DNA of 64,000 bases from Solirubrobacteraceae bacterium (GTDB taxonomy: Bacteria; Actinomycetota; Thermoleophilia; Solirubrobacterales; Solirubrobacteraceae). Shown here in pieces: positions 8,259 to 16,019 of this stretch. Every line of letters starts with the position of its first letter. Position 1 is the stretch's first letter. A program made the translations under genes and the position numbers. The notes under the pieces were generated by a model, which saw only the letters and a list, made by a program, of their open reading frames with translations, did not search any database and had not been told where the DNA came from. The stretch lies in contig JALNWQ010000001.1 of assembly GCA_023230855.1 (NCBI GenBank), forward strand, positions 186,001 to 250,000, in the 5' to 3' direction.

Positions 8259-8903
8259 GTGGCCGTCGATCGTCGAGCCCGCACCACCGTGGCCGGAGCC
8301 CCCACCGCGGTTGCCACCGTCTTGGTCCTGGCGCTTGCGGCGACCGGCTGCGGGGACGACGGCGGCGACGAGGGACGGCGATCCGACGGGGCCGGGGACG
8401 GCCCGACCAGCGCGTCGACCCGTTCCACGACCAGCACGTCGACCCGCTCCACGACGAGCACGCCGGGCACCACGACGACGCCCGGCACGACGACCGAGGA
8501 CGCTGCGGGATCGCCGACGACGCCCGGGACGACCACCTCAGGATCGCCGCCACCGGCCACCACACGGCGGGATCCGCCACCGCCGCCCGCGTCGTGGACC
8601 GCCACCTGCCCGACGCCGACGCCGTCCCCGCGGTATGGGTGCCGGGCGGTGCGGGGGACGGTGATCGCGATCGAGTCGGTGGACCCGGACGGGGACGGCG
8701 ACCTGCACGTCATCGTCCGCGAGCGACACCCCGACGGCGGCGTCACCCTGCCCGGGATCAGCGTCCTCGACGTGAGGCCCGCGCTACGGCCCGAGCGCGA
8801 TCCGCGCCGCGGCGAGTGGGTCACCGGATCGGGACCGGTGTTCCGCGGCACCTACCGGCAGAAGCAGGTCCAGACGGACGTCTTCCGCGTCTGGCGTCCC
8901 TGA
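8259..8903 (+). CDS. Secreted lipoprotein with Thr/Ser/Pro-rich linker, unknown function
   Basis: The 214-residue product starts with a basic stretch, a hydrophobic core (VATVLVLALAATG) and a lipobox LAATGC with Cys31, so it should be lipid-anchored outside the membrane. Residues about 45-110 are low-complexity Thr/Ser/Pro/Gly with repeated STTST and PGTTT units, a typical surface spacer. The C-terminal about 90 residues contain Cys, a GTVIAIESVDPDGDGDLHVIV strand pattern and GSGPVFRGTY, which look like a small beta-barrel domain; I do not recognise the family. GTG 8259 follows CATACG (8245-8250) by 8 nt with no ribosome binding site. Confidence 0.7.
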   Translation: MAVDRRARTTVAGAPTAVATVLVLALAATGCGDDGGDEGRRSDGAGDGPTSASTRSTTSTSTRSTTSTPGTTTTPGTTTEDAAGSPTTPGTTTSGSPPPATTRRDPPPPPASWTATCPTPTPSPRYGCRAVRGTVIAIESVDPDGDGDLHVIVRERHPDGGVTLPGISVLDVRPALRPERDPRRGEWVTGSGPVFRGTYRQKQVQTDVFRVWRP

Positions 8904-8965
8904 GGCCCGGCGGCGTCGCGGCCTCGTCACCCGGTGACCCCGCCCGTCCGGGTACCGTTTCCGAC

Positions 8966-9685
8966 GTGGAGAAGCTGACGCCCGCCTACCGTGCCGTGAT
9001 GACGCTCGCGGGACCGATCGCCCGCCGGTGGGGCCGGCTCGAGGTCGTCGGCACGGAGCTGCTCACCGACGGACCGCTGCTGCTGCTGGGGACCCACGAC
9101 AGCTACTGGGATCCGGTCATCGTCGGGGTCGCCGGACGGGAGCACCGCCAGATCCGCGCGCTCGCGAAGTCCACCCTCTGGCGGTTCCCGCTCCTGGGTC
9201 CGGTGCTCGACGGGATGGGCCAGATCCCGATCGAGCGTGGCAAGGGCGACGCCCGTGCGCTCGAGGCCGCGATCGGCGAGCTGCGCGACGGGGCGTGCAT
9301 CGGCGTGTTCCCCGAGGGCACGATCTCGCGCGGGGGCTACCTGCGACCGCGTAGCGGCGCAGGCCGGCTCGCCGAGGCGGTCCCCGAGGCGATCGTGCTG
9401 GGCGTCGCGATCACCGGGGTCGTCGACGTCATCCGGTTCCCCAAGCGCCCCACCCTGCGGGTCGAGTTCTTCCAGCCCGCGGCCGGCGCGCGCCTGCTGC
9501 CGGGCGAGACGCCGGCCCAGCTCGCCGAGCGCGTCATCGGCGAGGCCCGCGAGCGCGCCCCGATCCAGATCCCCGGCCGGAGGAAGACCGCCGCGAAGTA
9601 CCTGGCGCGTCAGCGGGCGGCGGCCGAAGCCGCGGTGGACGGCGGAGCTCCGGCGGACGCGACGGTCGCCGACCGGGTCGGCTGA
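8966..9685 (+). CDS. 1-acyl-sn-glycerol-3-phosphate acyltransferase family (PlsC-like)
   Basis: A 239-residue acyltransferase. The catalytic HX4D motif is H44-DSYW-D49, and the second block FPEGT (residues 115-119, followed by SRGG) binds the phosphate of the acceptor. The family esterifies lysophosphatidic acid or related lipids at the inner membrane. No clear transmembrane segment is visible, so it is probably a peripheral enzyme, and the true acceptor is open. GTG 8966 was chosen because the frame has no other start nearby; TACCGT (8953-8958) lies 7 nt upstream, as for a leaderless transcript. The C-terminal 30 residues are Ala-rich and variable. Confidence 0.85.
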   Translation: MEKLTPAYRAVMTLAGPIARRWGRLEVVGTELLTDGPLLLLGTHDSYWDPVIVGVAGREHRQIRALAKSTLWRFPLLGPVLDGMGQIPIERGKGDARALEAAIGELRDGACIGVFPEGTISRGGYLRPRSGAGRLAEAVPEAIVLGVAITGVVDVIRFPKRPTLRVEFFQPAAGARLLPGETPAQLAERVIGEARERAPIQIPGRRKTAAKYLARQRAAAEAAVDGGAPADATVADRVG

Positions 9686-9736
9686 CCGCCCGGCGGTCGG
9701 CCGACCGACCGTGGGTCGTCCCACCCGCCGGCCGCC

Positions 9737-10546
9737 TCAGCCCGCCGTCCGACGGATCGTCCGTACGCCGATCGTCAGGCCGGCCGCGGCGGTGCCCGCG
9801 GCGGCGAGGACGCCCCAGAGAACCGTCGTGGCGCCGACGTCGCCGGCGAAGAGGGCGCGCTCCGCGTCGACGACGTAGGTCAACGGGTTGGCGGCCGACA
9901 GGGCACGGAGCCAGCCGGGGCCGTCGTCGATCGGCAACAGCATGCCCGACAGCAGCATCAGCGGGAACAGGAACGTCTGCTGGACCATCCAGAACATCCA
10001 CTCCTGGTCCCTGACCGCCAGCGCCAGGGCGTAGGACAGGGCTCCCAGGCCGACGCCGAACGTCGCCAGGAGGACCAGGCCGATCAGGCCGCCGGCCGCG
10101 TGCGGATCGAACCCGAACGGCAGCGACACGAGCACGATCAGCACCGCCTGGCCGATCACCGGGACGATCTCCTTCAACGCCCGGCCGACGATCAACGCCG
10201 ATCGGCGCAACGGGGTCACCAGCATCCGCTCGTGCGACCCGTTCTGCACCTCGGCCAGCAGGTTCGATCCGGTCATCGACGTGGCGAACAGCGTCGACAT
10301 GACGAGGATCCCCGGCACGAACCACTGCAGCGTCCCGGCGTCGCCCAGGCCGGTGGTGCTCACCAGCAGCGGGCCGAACAGGGCCAGGAAGAACAGCGGC
10401 TGGACCATGCCGAACACGAGCGTGAACGGCTCCCGGACCAGCGGCTGCAGCTCACGGCGGAACACGGTCCGCACGTCATGGGCCAGCGATCCGCGAGCGG
10501 ACGCGGCGGCCGGACGGCGAGTGATGGGGGCGGTGATGCTGGACAT
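9737..10546 (-). CDS. ABC-2 type transporter permease (DrrB-like)
   Basis: A 269-residue integral membrane protein with about six hydrophobic segments: FTLVFGMVQPLFFLALFGPL, the WFVPGILVMSTLFATS region, IGQAVLIVLVSLPF, LIGLVLLATFGVGLGALSYA, the LFPLMLLSGMLLPID region and a C-terminal helix. NPLTYVVDAERALFAG is typical of DrrB-type permeases. With the ATPase gene upstream on the same strand it should form an exporter for a hydrophobic compound. The start has AGGAG at the right distance. It is convergent with plsC. Confidence 0.88.
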   Translation of the reverse strand: MSSITAPITRRPAAASARGSLAHDVRTVFRRELQPLVREPFTLVFGMVQPLFFLALFGPLLVSTTGLGDAGTLQWFVPGILVMSTLFATSMTGSNLLAEVQNGSHERMLVTPLRRSALIVGRALKEIVPVIGQAVLIVLVSLPFGFDPHAAGGLIGLVLLATFGVGLGALSYALALAVRDQEWMFWMVQQTFLFPLMLLSGMLLPIDDGPGWLRALSAANPLTYVVDAERALFAGDVGATTVLWGVLAAAGTAAAGLTIGVRTIRRTAG

Positions 10547-10590
10547 CGGGAACTCCTGGGGTGGGAAGGAACGACGGATGGGTGGCGCCG

Positions 10591-10656
10591 GCCGAGGGCG
10601 TCGGGCGGCGCGGTGCGGCTCAGGCCGAGGGCGTCGGGCGGCGCGGTGCGGCTCAG
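10591..10656. repeat. Two tandem 33-bp repeats between ABC ATPase and permease genes
   Basis: Two identical 33-bp copies (10591-10623 and 10624-10656) each begin GCCGAGGGCGTCGGGCGGCG. The second copy contains the TGA stop of the ATPase gene (10653-10655), so the first lies in the 106-bp spacer between the two genes. Read on through the stop, the copies would encode an 11-residue duplication, so the C-terminus of the ATPase may once have been longer. Confidence 0.9.
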
Positions 10657-11438
10657 GCCGCGACCGGCGGGGCGAGCGGCGCCGTGACCGGGGCGATGAA
10701 GCTCTCGCGCAGGCTGCGGCCGGTGAGATCGAGGAAGACGTCGTCGAGCGACGGACGATCGACGCCGGTGCGGCGGGCCAGGTCGGCCTTGAGCCCGGCG
10801 GCGGTGTCGTCGGCGATGACCCGGCCGGTGTCCATCACCATCACCCGCTCGGCCATGCCGTCGGCCTCGTCCAGGTAGTGGGTGGTGAGGAAGATCGTCA
10901 TCCCCGTCTCGGCCCGCAGGCGCAGGATGTGGCCCCACAGGTTGGCGCGGCTCTGCGGATCCAGGCCGGTGGAGGGCTCGTCGAGGAACAGCAGCGCCAC
11001 GTCGAGCCGGCGCCGCTGACCGCCGGACAGCATCGAGGCCTTGCGGTCGGCCAGCTCGGTGAGCTGCAGCGCCTCGAGCAGCTCGTCGGCCCGGGCGTCG
11101 GACGCCGCGCGGGACATGCCGTACGCCCGGCCCTGCGTCACGAGCTCGTCGCGCACACGGTGGCTGTGGCCGGCGCCGTCGCCCTGTCCGACGTACCCGA
11201 TCCGGCGCCGCACGCCGTCGGGATCGGCGGCGATGTCGTGCCCGGCGACGGTCGCGCGGCCACTGGTCGGCGGCAGCAGCGTCGTGAGCATCCGGAGCGT
11301 CGTCGACTTGCCCGCCCCGTTGGGCCCGAGGAACGCGACCAGCTCGCCCTCGTCCACCCGCAGGTCGATGCCGCGCACGGCCTCGACGGTCTCGTCGTCG
11401 ACCCGGAAGGTGCGGGTCAGTCCCTCGGCGTTGATCAT
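10653..11438 (-). CDS. ABC transporter ATP-binding protein (DrrA-like) with a short gap before Walker B
   Basis: A 261-residue DrrA-type ATPase. It has Walker A GPNGAGKS (residues 38-45), signature LSGGQ (136-140), Walker B LLFLDEP, D-loop STGLDP and H-loop His185. The C-terminal part (LDDVFLDLTGRSL) is typical of DrrA proteins. Between the signature and the Walker B Asp there are only 12 residues, while family members have about 20: the segment reads QRRRLDVALLFLDEP and lacks the usual 'ALVxRPxL' piece, an apparent 8-residue in-frame deletion that may impair ATP hydrolysis. A GGAGG site precedes the start. It is divergent from the WYL regulator. Confidence 0.88.
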   Translation of the reverse strand: MINAEGLTRTFRVDDETVEAVRGIDLRVDEGELVAFLGPNGAGKSTTLRMLTTLLPPTSGRATVAGHDIAADPDGVRRRIGYVGQGDGAGHSHRVRDELVTQGRAYGMSRAASDARADELLEALQLTELADRKASMLSGGQRRRLDVALLFLDEPSTGLDPQSRANLWGHILRLRAETGMTIFLTTHYLDEADGMAERVMVMDTGRVIADDTAAGLKADLARRTGVDRPSLDDVFLDLTGRSLRESFIAPVTAPLAPPVAA

Positions 11439-11499
11439 GCGACCAGCCTCCGGGGGATTCAGGCCACATCCTGACCGGAAGCCGCGCGATCATGGCGGC

Positions 11500-12468
11500 A
11501 TGGCCGATCCGACGTCCCGCATGCTGCGGTTGCTGTCGCTGCTGCAGACCCACCGCTACTGGGCCGGGCCCGAGCTGGCCGACCGGCTCGACGTCAGCGA
11601 GCGCACGCTGCGGCGCGACGTCGACCGGCTGCGCGAGCTGGGCTACCCGGTCGATGCGGCGCGCGGAGCGGGCGGCGGGTACCAACTGCAGGCCGGCAGC
11701 CAGCTGCCGCCGCTGCTGCTCGACGACGAGGACGCCGTCGCGATCGCGGTCGGGTTGCGCACGGCCGCGGGGGGATCGGTCGCCGGGATCGAGGAGGCGT
11801 CGGTCCGGGCGCTCGCCAAGCTCCAGCAGGTGCTGCCGCCCAAGCTGCGACGCCGCGTGGAGGCGCTGCAGTCCGCGATCGCGCCGACGCTCGGTCCGCC
11901 GAGCGCGGTCGACGCGGACGCGCTGGCGACCATCGCCCAGGCGTGCCGCGACCGGGAGCGCCTGCGCTTCGGCTATCGCCGGCGGGACGGCGAGCGGAGC
12001 GAGCGCACCGTCGAGCCGCACCGCCTGGTCAACCACCAGCGGCGGTGGTACCTGGCCGCGTGGGACGCGCGTCGTCAGGACTGGCGCACCTTCCGGGTCG
12101 ACCGGATCGCCGACCCGCGGCCGTCGGGGACGCGGTTCGCGCCCCGCGTGCCGCCGGGCGGCGACGCGGCGGCGTACGTCCGCTCGTCGATCGCGTCGAT
12201 GCCGACGCGGTACGAGGCGGTGGTGACCGTCTTCGCCCCGGCCGAGGAGATCCCGCGCGAGGTCGGGTGGTTCCGCGGCGAGATCGAGCCGGTCGACAAC
12301 GCGACCTGCCGGATCCGCACCCGCGCCGACTCGCTGAGCTGGCTCGCGGTCCACCTGGGCTTCCTCGTCCACGACTACCGCATCGACGGTCCGGCGGAGC
12401 TCGTCGCGCACGTCCGGGGATGCGCAGGGCGGATGGGGCGGGCGGCGTCGGGGCCGCCGCCGACGTGA
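11500..12468 (+). CDS. WYL-domain transcriptional regulator (YafY type)
   Basis: A 322-residue regulator. The N-terminal HTH (residues about 1-60, RLDVSERTLRRDVDRLRELG) is the DeoR/HTH_11 type, followed by GAGGGYQL and a linking region. The WYL domain lies at about residues 145-215 with RRWYLAAWD, and a C-terminal WCX extension follows. WYL domains sense nucleic-acid or nucleotide ligands and often control defence or stress genes. The ATG at 11500 is 61 bases from the divergent ABC exporter start, so it probably regulates that exporter. GATCAT (11488-11493) is a possible -10 box 6 nt upstream. Confidence 0.88.
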   Translation: MADPTSRMLRLLSLLQTHRYWAGPELADRLDVSERTLRRDVDRLRELGYPVDAARGAGGGYQLQAGSQLPPLLLDDEDAVAIAVGLRTAAGGSVAGIEEASVRALAKLQQVLPPKLRRRVEALQSAIAPTLGPPSAVDADALATIAQACRDRERLRFGYRRRDGERSERTVEPHRLVNHQRRWYLAAWDARRQDWRTFRVDRIADPRPSGTRFAPRVPPGGDAAAYVRSSIASMPTRYEAVVTVFAPAEEIPREVGWFRGEIEPVDNATCRIRTRADSLSWLAVHLGFLVHDYRIDGPAELVAHVRGCAGRMGRAASGPPPT

Positions 12469-12544
12469 TGCGACGCGGGCGTCGGTCGGGTCCGTCCGCG
12501 CACCCGCGCGCCGGACGGCGCCGCGGGCGTCGAGGGGCGCGCGG

Positions 12545-12820
12545 TCACGCCCGGAGGTACGCGGCCTTCATCCGCCGGGTGAGCAGCGCGCTGGCGTGGA
12601 CGTCGATCTCGACGGCGCCGAGCGCGACCGCCTGGAACCGCAGGTCGGACGGCAGGTCGTAGTGGTCCTTCCACGGTTGGCCCGGCCGGGTCTGGAGCCA
12701 CTGGCGGGGCAGGCCCAGTCGCGCGGCGAACCGCAGCAGCTCGTCGGGGGAGTCGGCCCGCAGGTGGCACCACAGACGGCCGCGCCACGGCCAGATCGCC
12801 GGGTCGACGTAGACCGCCAC
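12545..12820 (-). CDS. DUF4031 domain-containing protein
   Basis: A 91-residue protein that matches DUF4031 over its full length: it starts VYVDPAIWPWRGRLWCHLRAD, with DELLRFAARLGLP and the central KDHYDLP motif. The family's function is unknown. It starts with GTG at 12820, 24 bases after the gene upstream on the same strand, and so is probably the last gene of a three-gene operon (13608 to 12545). Confidence 0.8.
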   Translation of the reverse strand: MAVYVDPAIWPWRGRLWCHLRADSPDELLRFAARLGLPRQWLQTRPGQPWKDHYDLPSDLRFQAVALGAVEIDVHASALLTRRMKAAYLRA

Positions 12821-12844
12821 CGTGCGCGACCCCGGACCGGGCGC

Positions 12845-13201
12845 TCAGGAGCGGGTGGCTCGTCCGCCGGGGCCGTCGGCCGGTGGCGTGGCGTCGTCGG
12901 TCGCGCCGCCGGCGTCGGTCTGCGGGGCGTCGGTCGCGGTCGCGGTCGCGCCGGCGTCGGCCGCCGGCTCGGGCGACCGGGTGGCGACGTGGTAGACGAG
13001 CGTCTCGGGATCGTCGGCGCCCTGCACCGTGTACAGGCGCTCGTCGGGCACGTCGGCGGGGCGCTCCACGTGGAGCCGGGCGAAGAACGACTCGCCCGGA
13101 CCCGGCACCTGGACGAACGGCAGCCGGTGGGCGAGACGGTGCGTCTCGCCGTCCAGCGGGCCCCCGACGAAGCGTGCGTTGATCGGCTCGGCCTGGATCA
13201 C
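12845..13201 (-). CDS. Hypothetical protein with low-complexity acidic tail
   Basis: 118 residues. The first 65 or so look folded (NARFVGGPLDGETHRLAHRL, FFARLHVERPA, DERLYTVQG, LVYHVATR); 'FxGGPLDG' openings are common in small actinobacterial and phage proteins of unknown role. The last about 45 residues are Ala/Thr/Asp/Pro-rich and probably disordered. GTG 13201 overlaps the TGA of the upstream gene (GTGA), which fixes the start and suggests coupled translation. I do not recognise a function. Confidence 0.65.
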   Translation of the reverse strand: MIQAEPINARFVGGPLDGETHRLAHRLPFVQVPGPGESFFARLHVERPADVPDERLYTVQGADDPETLVYHVATRSPEPAADAGATATATDAPQTDAGGATDDATPPADGPGGRATRS

Positions 13202-13608
13202 GACAGGGATCGTGGCACGGCCGGCGTGCGCCCGGCGTGCGGCGCGAACCCCGACCGGACCGCCACGAGCGACGCGCGTCCCGGGTGGCTCGACGCGAAC
13301 ACCCGCACCCGTCCGCTGTCGACCTGGGCGCTCCAGCGCAGCGTGCGCCAGGTGACCGGGGTGGCGATCGTCGTCGTCGACACCGCCACCGGGCCCAGGC
13401 GCAACGCCCGTGATCCGGTGCGCCGCGGCAGGCGCGCCGGGGTGGTGAACGCGCGCCGGACCGCCATGAGCGCGGCGTAGGCGTGCCGGTCGGCGTCGGC
13501 CGCGTCGGCCCAGGTCAGGCGCGCGGTGAGGGTGAGTCCGTCGCGGTGGTCGACGCAGCAGGCGAGCGTCGCGCCGCCATCCTCGTACCAGTGGGTGACC
13601 GTGCCCAT
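13198..13608 (-). CDS. Hypothetical protein
   Basis: 136 residues that begin MGTVTHWYEDGGATLACC. The ATG at 13608 has a strong GAGGAGG ribosome binding site, better than the upstream start at 13656. A pattern of alternating strands (LTLTARLTW, HAYAALMAVRRAF) suggests a small alpha/beta protein. It is the first gene of the three-gene minus-strand operon. I recognise no family. Confidence 0.6.
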   Translation of the reverse strand: MGTVTHWYEDGGATLACCVDHRDGLTLTARLTWADAADADRHAYAALMAVRRAFTTPARLPRRTGSRALRLGPVAVSTTTIATPVTWRTLRWSAQVDSGRVRVFASSHPGRASLVAVRSGFAPHAGRTPAVPRSLS

Positions 13609-13719
13609 CGTCGCCTCCTCTTGTCCGCCCGTGGGATCGGTTCGTACGACGGGCATCGGCGCGCGGACGCCCGAGCTGAACCCCGCTCGACGGAAGGGGG
13701 AGGGGACGGAGGGACGCCG

Positions 13720-13908
13720 CTAGTTCATGTGCCGCTGCCCCGCGGAGATGACGGGCGGCTCCTGGCCCCGCACCGCCACCTCGTAGAGCCAGCGGTCGAT
13801 CTTGCCCTGGTAGATCGGCACGCCGTGCTGGATGCACATGGCGATGATCTCGGTCCGGTCGACGCCACGGGCGTCGGCCAGCTCTTCGGGGGTCAGGTGG
13901 TTGGCCAC
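13720..13908 (-). CDS. Small helix-turn-helix-like protein
   Basis: 62 residues from GTG 13908, with GGAGG upstream. LTPEELADARGVDRTEIIAMCIQHGVPIY has the spacing of a helix-turn-helix of the excisionase/MerR-like kind (LTPEELA...GVDRTEII), followed by GKIDRWLYEVAVR. This could be a small DNA-binding protein or a domain-swap fragment. The longer frame starting at 14049 is unlikely, as its first 47 residues are shadow sequence in the divergent promoter region. Confidence 0.55.
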   Translation of the reverse strand: MANHLTPEELADARGVDRTEIIAMCIQHGVPIYQGKIDRWLYEVAVRGQEPPVISAGQRHMN

Positions 13909-14021
13909 GGGGCCTCCTGGGGGAGTGGGTTCTCCCCTCCGTCTTGTACCAAGGCGACGGGCGCGGGGGCAAGGGCCTTCGGCCGGACGCGCCGTCGACG
14001 CGGGAGCGGGATCCTTGACCG

Positions 14022-14519
14022 ATGACCCACGACGACGGCACCGGCCCACGTGACGATGGCGACGCCGGCGGCGTCGACCCCGCGGGACCCGACGCGCCGG
14101 CGACGCCGGAGGCGGGCACGCTCGACGCCGAGATCCTCGAGCACGCCGCCGAGGCGGTGATCTACGCCGACCGCGAGGGACGGATCCGACGGTGGAGCCG
14201 CGGGTGCGTCGCGCTCTTCGGGTTCACCGCCGAGGAGGCGCTCGGGCAGAGCCTCGACCTCATCGTTCCCGAGCGCCTGCGCGACGCCCACTGGCGCGGG
14301 TTCCACGCCGCGATCGAGCGCGGCGCGACGGCCGGTGGTCGTGACGCGCGCCTGACCCGGGCGCTCGCCAAGGACGGGGGGCGGCGCTACGTCGAGATGG
14401 GCTTCGCGGTGGTCCTCGGGGCCGACGGACGCGCGCACGGCTCGGTCGCCGTGGCCCGCGACGTCACCGAGCGCGAGCTCGCCGCGCGGGCGGCACGCGA
14501 GGCCGCGAAGGGCGGCTGA
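14022..14519 (+). CDS. Stand-alone PAS-domain protein
   Basis: A 165-residue protein. After a disordered acidic/Pro-rich stretch (1-32), residues about 35-155 form one PAS domain: ILEHAAEAVIYADREGRIRRW, GCVALFGFTAEEALGQSLDLI, the conserved PERLRDAHWRGF, and the terminal GRAHGSVAVARDVTER. No kinase, GGDEF or HTH domain follows, so it must act on a partner. The heme/flavin-binding His or Cys of well-studied subtypes is not evident. The start ATG 14022 is 6 nt after GATCCT. Confidence 0.82.
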   Translation: MTHDDGTGPRDDGDAGGVDPAGPDAPATPEAGTLDAEILEHAAEAVIYADREGRIRRWSRGCVALFGFTAEEALGQSLDLIVPERLRDAHWRGFHAAIERGATAGGRDARLTRALAKDGGRRYVEMGFAVVLGADGRAHGSVAVARDVTERELAARAAREAAKGG

Positions 14520-14608
14520 CGACGATCGCCGTCGGCGCGATCCCCCCGGCCCGCGGGGCCGCGGGCCATAGTCGTAGACACCGGTGTTCATGACGATAGG
14601 GTGGGGGC

Positions 14609-15244
14609 ATGGTGTCGCACGCGTCCCCCGACCGGCCCGCCGGGCCGGCCGACCCGCGGGATCGATCGAACGTCGCGTCGACCGCGGGCACGCCCCGCAT
14701 CCCCCCCGGCGGCCTGCGTGAGCTGGGCCTGCCCAACTGGGCGTTCTCGCGCCTGTCGGGCCTGGCGACCGGCACGACGCCGCCCAACGTCTTCACGACC
14801 CTCGGCCGGCACCGCGGGCTGTTCCGCGGCTGGCTCATGTTCGCCGGGCGGCTCATGCCGGGCGGGCGGATCGGTCGTCGGGAGACCGAGATGCTCATCA
14901 TCCGCGTCGCGCACCTGCGCGGGTCGCGGTACGAGTTCGAGCACCACGTGCGACTCGGTCGCCGCTGCGGGGTGACCGCGGCCGACGTCGACCGCCTGGT
15001 CGCCGGACCGGACGCCGACGGGTGGTCCCCGCGCGAGCAGGCCCTGCTGCGGGCGGCCGACGCGCTCGTCGCCGAGCGACGCCTGGACGACGAGCGCTGG
15101 GCCGAGGTGCGACGCCACCTCGACGAGCGCGAGGCGATCGAGCTGCTCATGCTCGTCGGCCACTACGACATGCTCGCGATGGTCATCGAGACGTTGCGCC
15201 TGGACCTCGACGAGCCGCGCGGACGACGGGGGCGGCTGTCGTGA
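14609..15244 (+). CDS. Carboxymuconolactone decarboxylase/AhpD-like family protein
   Basis: 211 residues. The core REXEMLIIRVAHLRGSRYEFEHHVRLGRRCG pattern (about residues 93-122) is that of CMD/AhpD-fold proteins, with EHH in place of the CxxC pair of peroxidase-active AhpD, so a thiol peroxidase function is unlikely. LLMLVGHYDMLAMVIETL closes the helical bundle. ATG 14609 follows CGATAGGGT by several bases and lacks a clear ribosome binding site. The last bases overlap the TetR gene by 4 nt (GTGA), so this protein and the regulator are made together and may belong to one small-molecule pathway with the flavoprotein at 16020. Confidence 0.82.
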   Translation: MVSHASPDRPAGPADPRDRSNVASTAGTPRIPPGGLRELGLPNWAFSRLSGLATGTTPPNVFTTLGRHRGLFRGWLMFAGRLMPGGRIGRRETEMLIIRVAHLRGSRYEFEHHVRLGRRCGVTAADVDRLVAGPDADGWSPREQALLRAADALVAERRLDDERWAEVRRHLDEREAIELLMLVGHYDMLAMVIETLRLDLDEPRGRRGRLS

Positions 15245-15966
15245 GCGGGCCCGACGTCACCGACTCCCCGGTCCTCGACGGGGCGCCCGCCCGCCTGCCA
15301 CGCGGTCGGCACGGCCTGTCGCGCGACGAGGTCGAGCGGTCCCAGCGCGGCCGGATCCTCTTCGCGATGGCCGACGCGATGGCCGAGAAGGGCTACGGCG
15401 CCACGTCGGTGGCGGACGTGCTGCGCGGCGCCGGGGTGTCGCGGCAGACGTTCTACGCGCTGTTCACGTCGAAGGAGGACTGCTTCGCGTCGGCGTTCGA
15501 CGCGGCGGCGCAGATCGTCCAGCAACGCGTCGTCGACCGGGCCACCGCCGACGGTGCGGAGGCGGACCCGGCCCCGTCGGGCTGGACGGCCGGGGTCGCG
15601 CCCGCGTCCGGGCCCGACGTCCTGGCGGAGCGCCTGGACCGGCTCCTCGGCGCGTTCCTCGACGCGATCGCCGACGAGCCGGCGTTCGCGCGGCTGTTCC
15701 TCGTCGAGGTCTACGCGGCCGGTCCCGAGGCGCTCGACCGGCGGATCGCGTCGCAGGAGCGGTTCGCCGCGCTCATCGCCACGCTCGTCGGCGCGCGCGG
15801 GGAGGACGAGCGGTTCCTCTGCGAGGCGGTGGTCGCCGCGATCAGCACCCTCGTCACGACGCGGGTCGCGACCGGCGACATGGACGCGGTGCGACGGCTC
15901 CGCGGGCCGCTGTCGCGACTCGTGCGGCGCGGGATGCCGCTGCTGGTCGACGCCGACGGGGCCTGA
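15241..15966 (+). CDS. TetR/AcrR-family transcriptional regulator
   Basis: 241 residues. The N-terminal TetR HTH is clear at about residues 35-85: ILFAMADAMAEKGYGATSVADVL then GVSRQTFYALFTSKEDCF. The C-terminal ligand-binding region has a Pro/Ala-rich insert (about 105-125) and is helical after that. GTG 15241 overlaps the CMD gene. The gene ends 53 bases before the flavoprotein gene, and the intervening stretch holds a GACCGGTC palindrome next to the -10 box, a likely operator. Confidence 0.88.
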   Translation: MSGPDVTDSPVLDGAPARLPRGRHGLSRDEVERSQRGRILFAMADAMAEKGYGATSVADVLRGAGVSRQTFYALFTSKEDCFASAFDAAAQIVQQRVVDRATADGAEADPAPSGWTAGVAPASGPDVLAERLDRLLGAFLDAIADEPAFARLFLVEVYAAGPEALDRRIASQERFAALIATLVGARGEDERFLCEAVVAAISTLVTTRVATGDMDAVRRLRGPLSRLVRRGMPLLVDADGA

Positions 15967-15989
15967 ATCCCACCGGAATCGGTTTCACA

Positions 15990-16012
15990 TACCGACCGGT
16001 CTCTGACATAGT
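15990..16012 (+). promoter_or_regulatory. Promoter with TetR-type operator before the FAD dehydrogenase gene
   Basis: CATAGT (16007-16012) lies 7 nt before the GTG start at 16020, consistent with a leaderless transcript. Immediately upstream, ACCGACCGGTCTCT contains the perfect 8-bp palindrome GACCGGTC, close in style to known TetR-family half-sites. Binding here would block the promoter. The regulator is plausibly the adjacent TetR protein. Confidence 0.5.
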
Positions 16013-16019
16013 CCGCACC

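Noticed and set aside
9694..9707. 14-bp palindrome CGGTCGGCCGACCG as a terminator after plsC
   Set aside because: It has no loop, and such GC-only palindromes arise easily by chance in this composition.
10591..10656. Insertion-sequence footprint or target duplication
   Set aside because: The two 33-bp units are directly adjacent with no inserted element or inverted ends, so a simple tandem duplication explains them.
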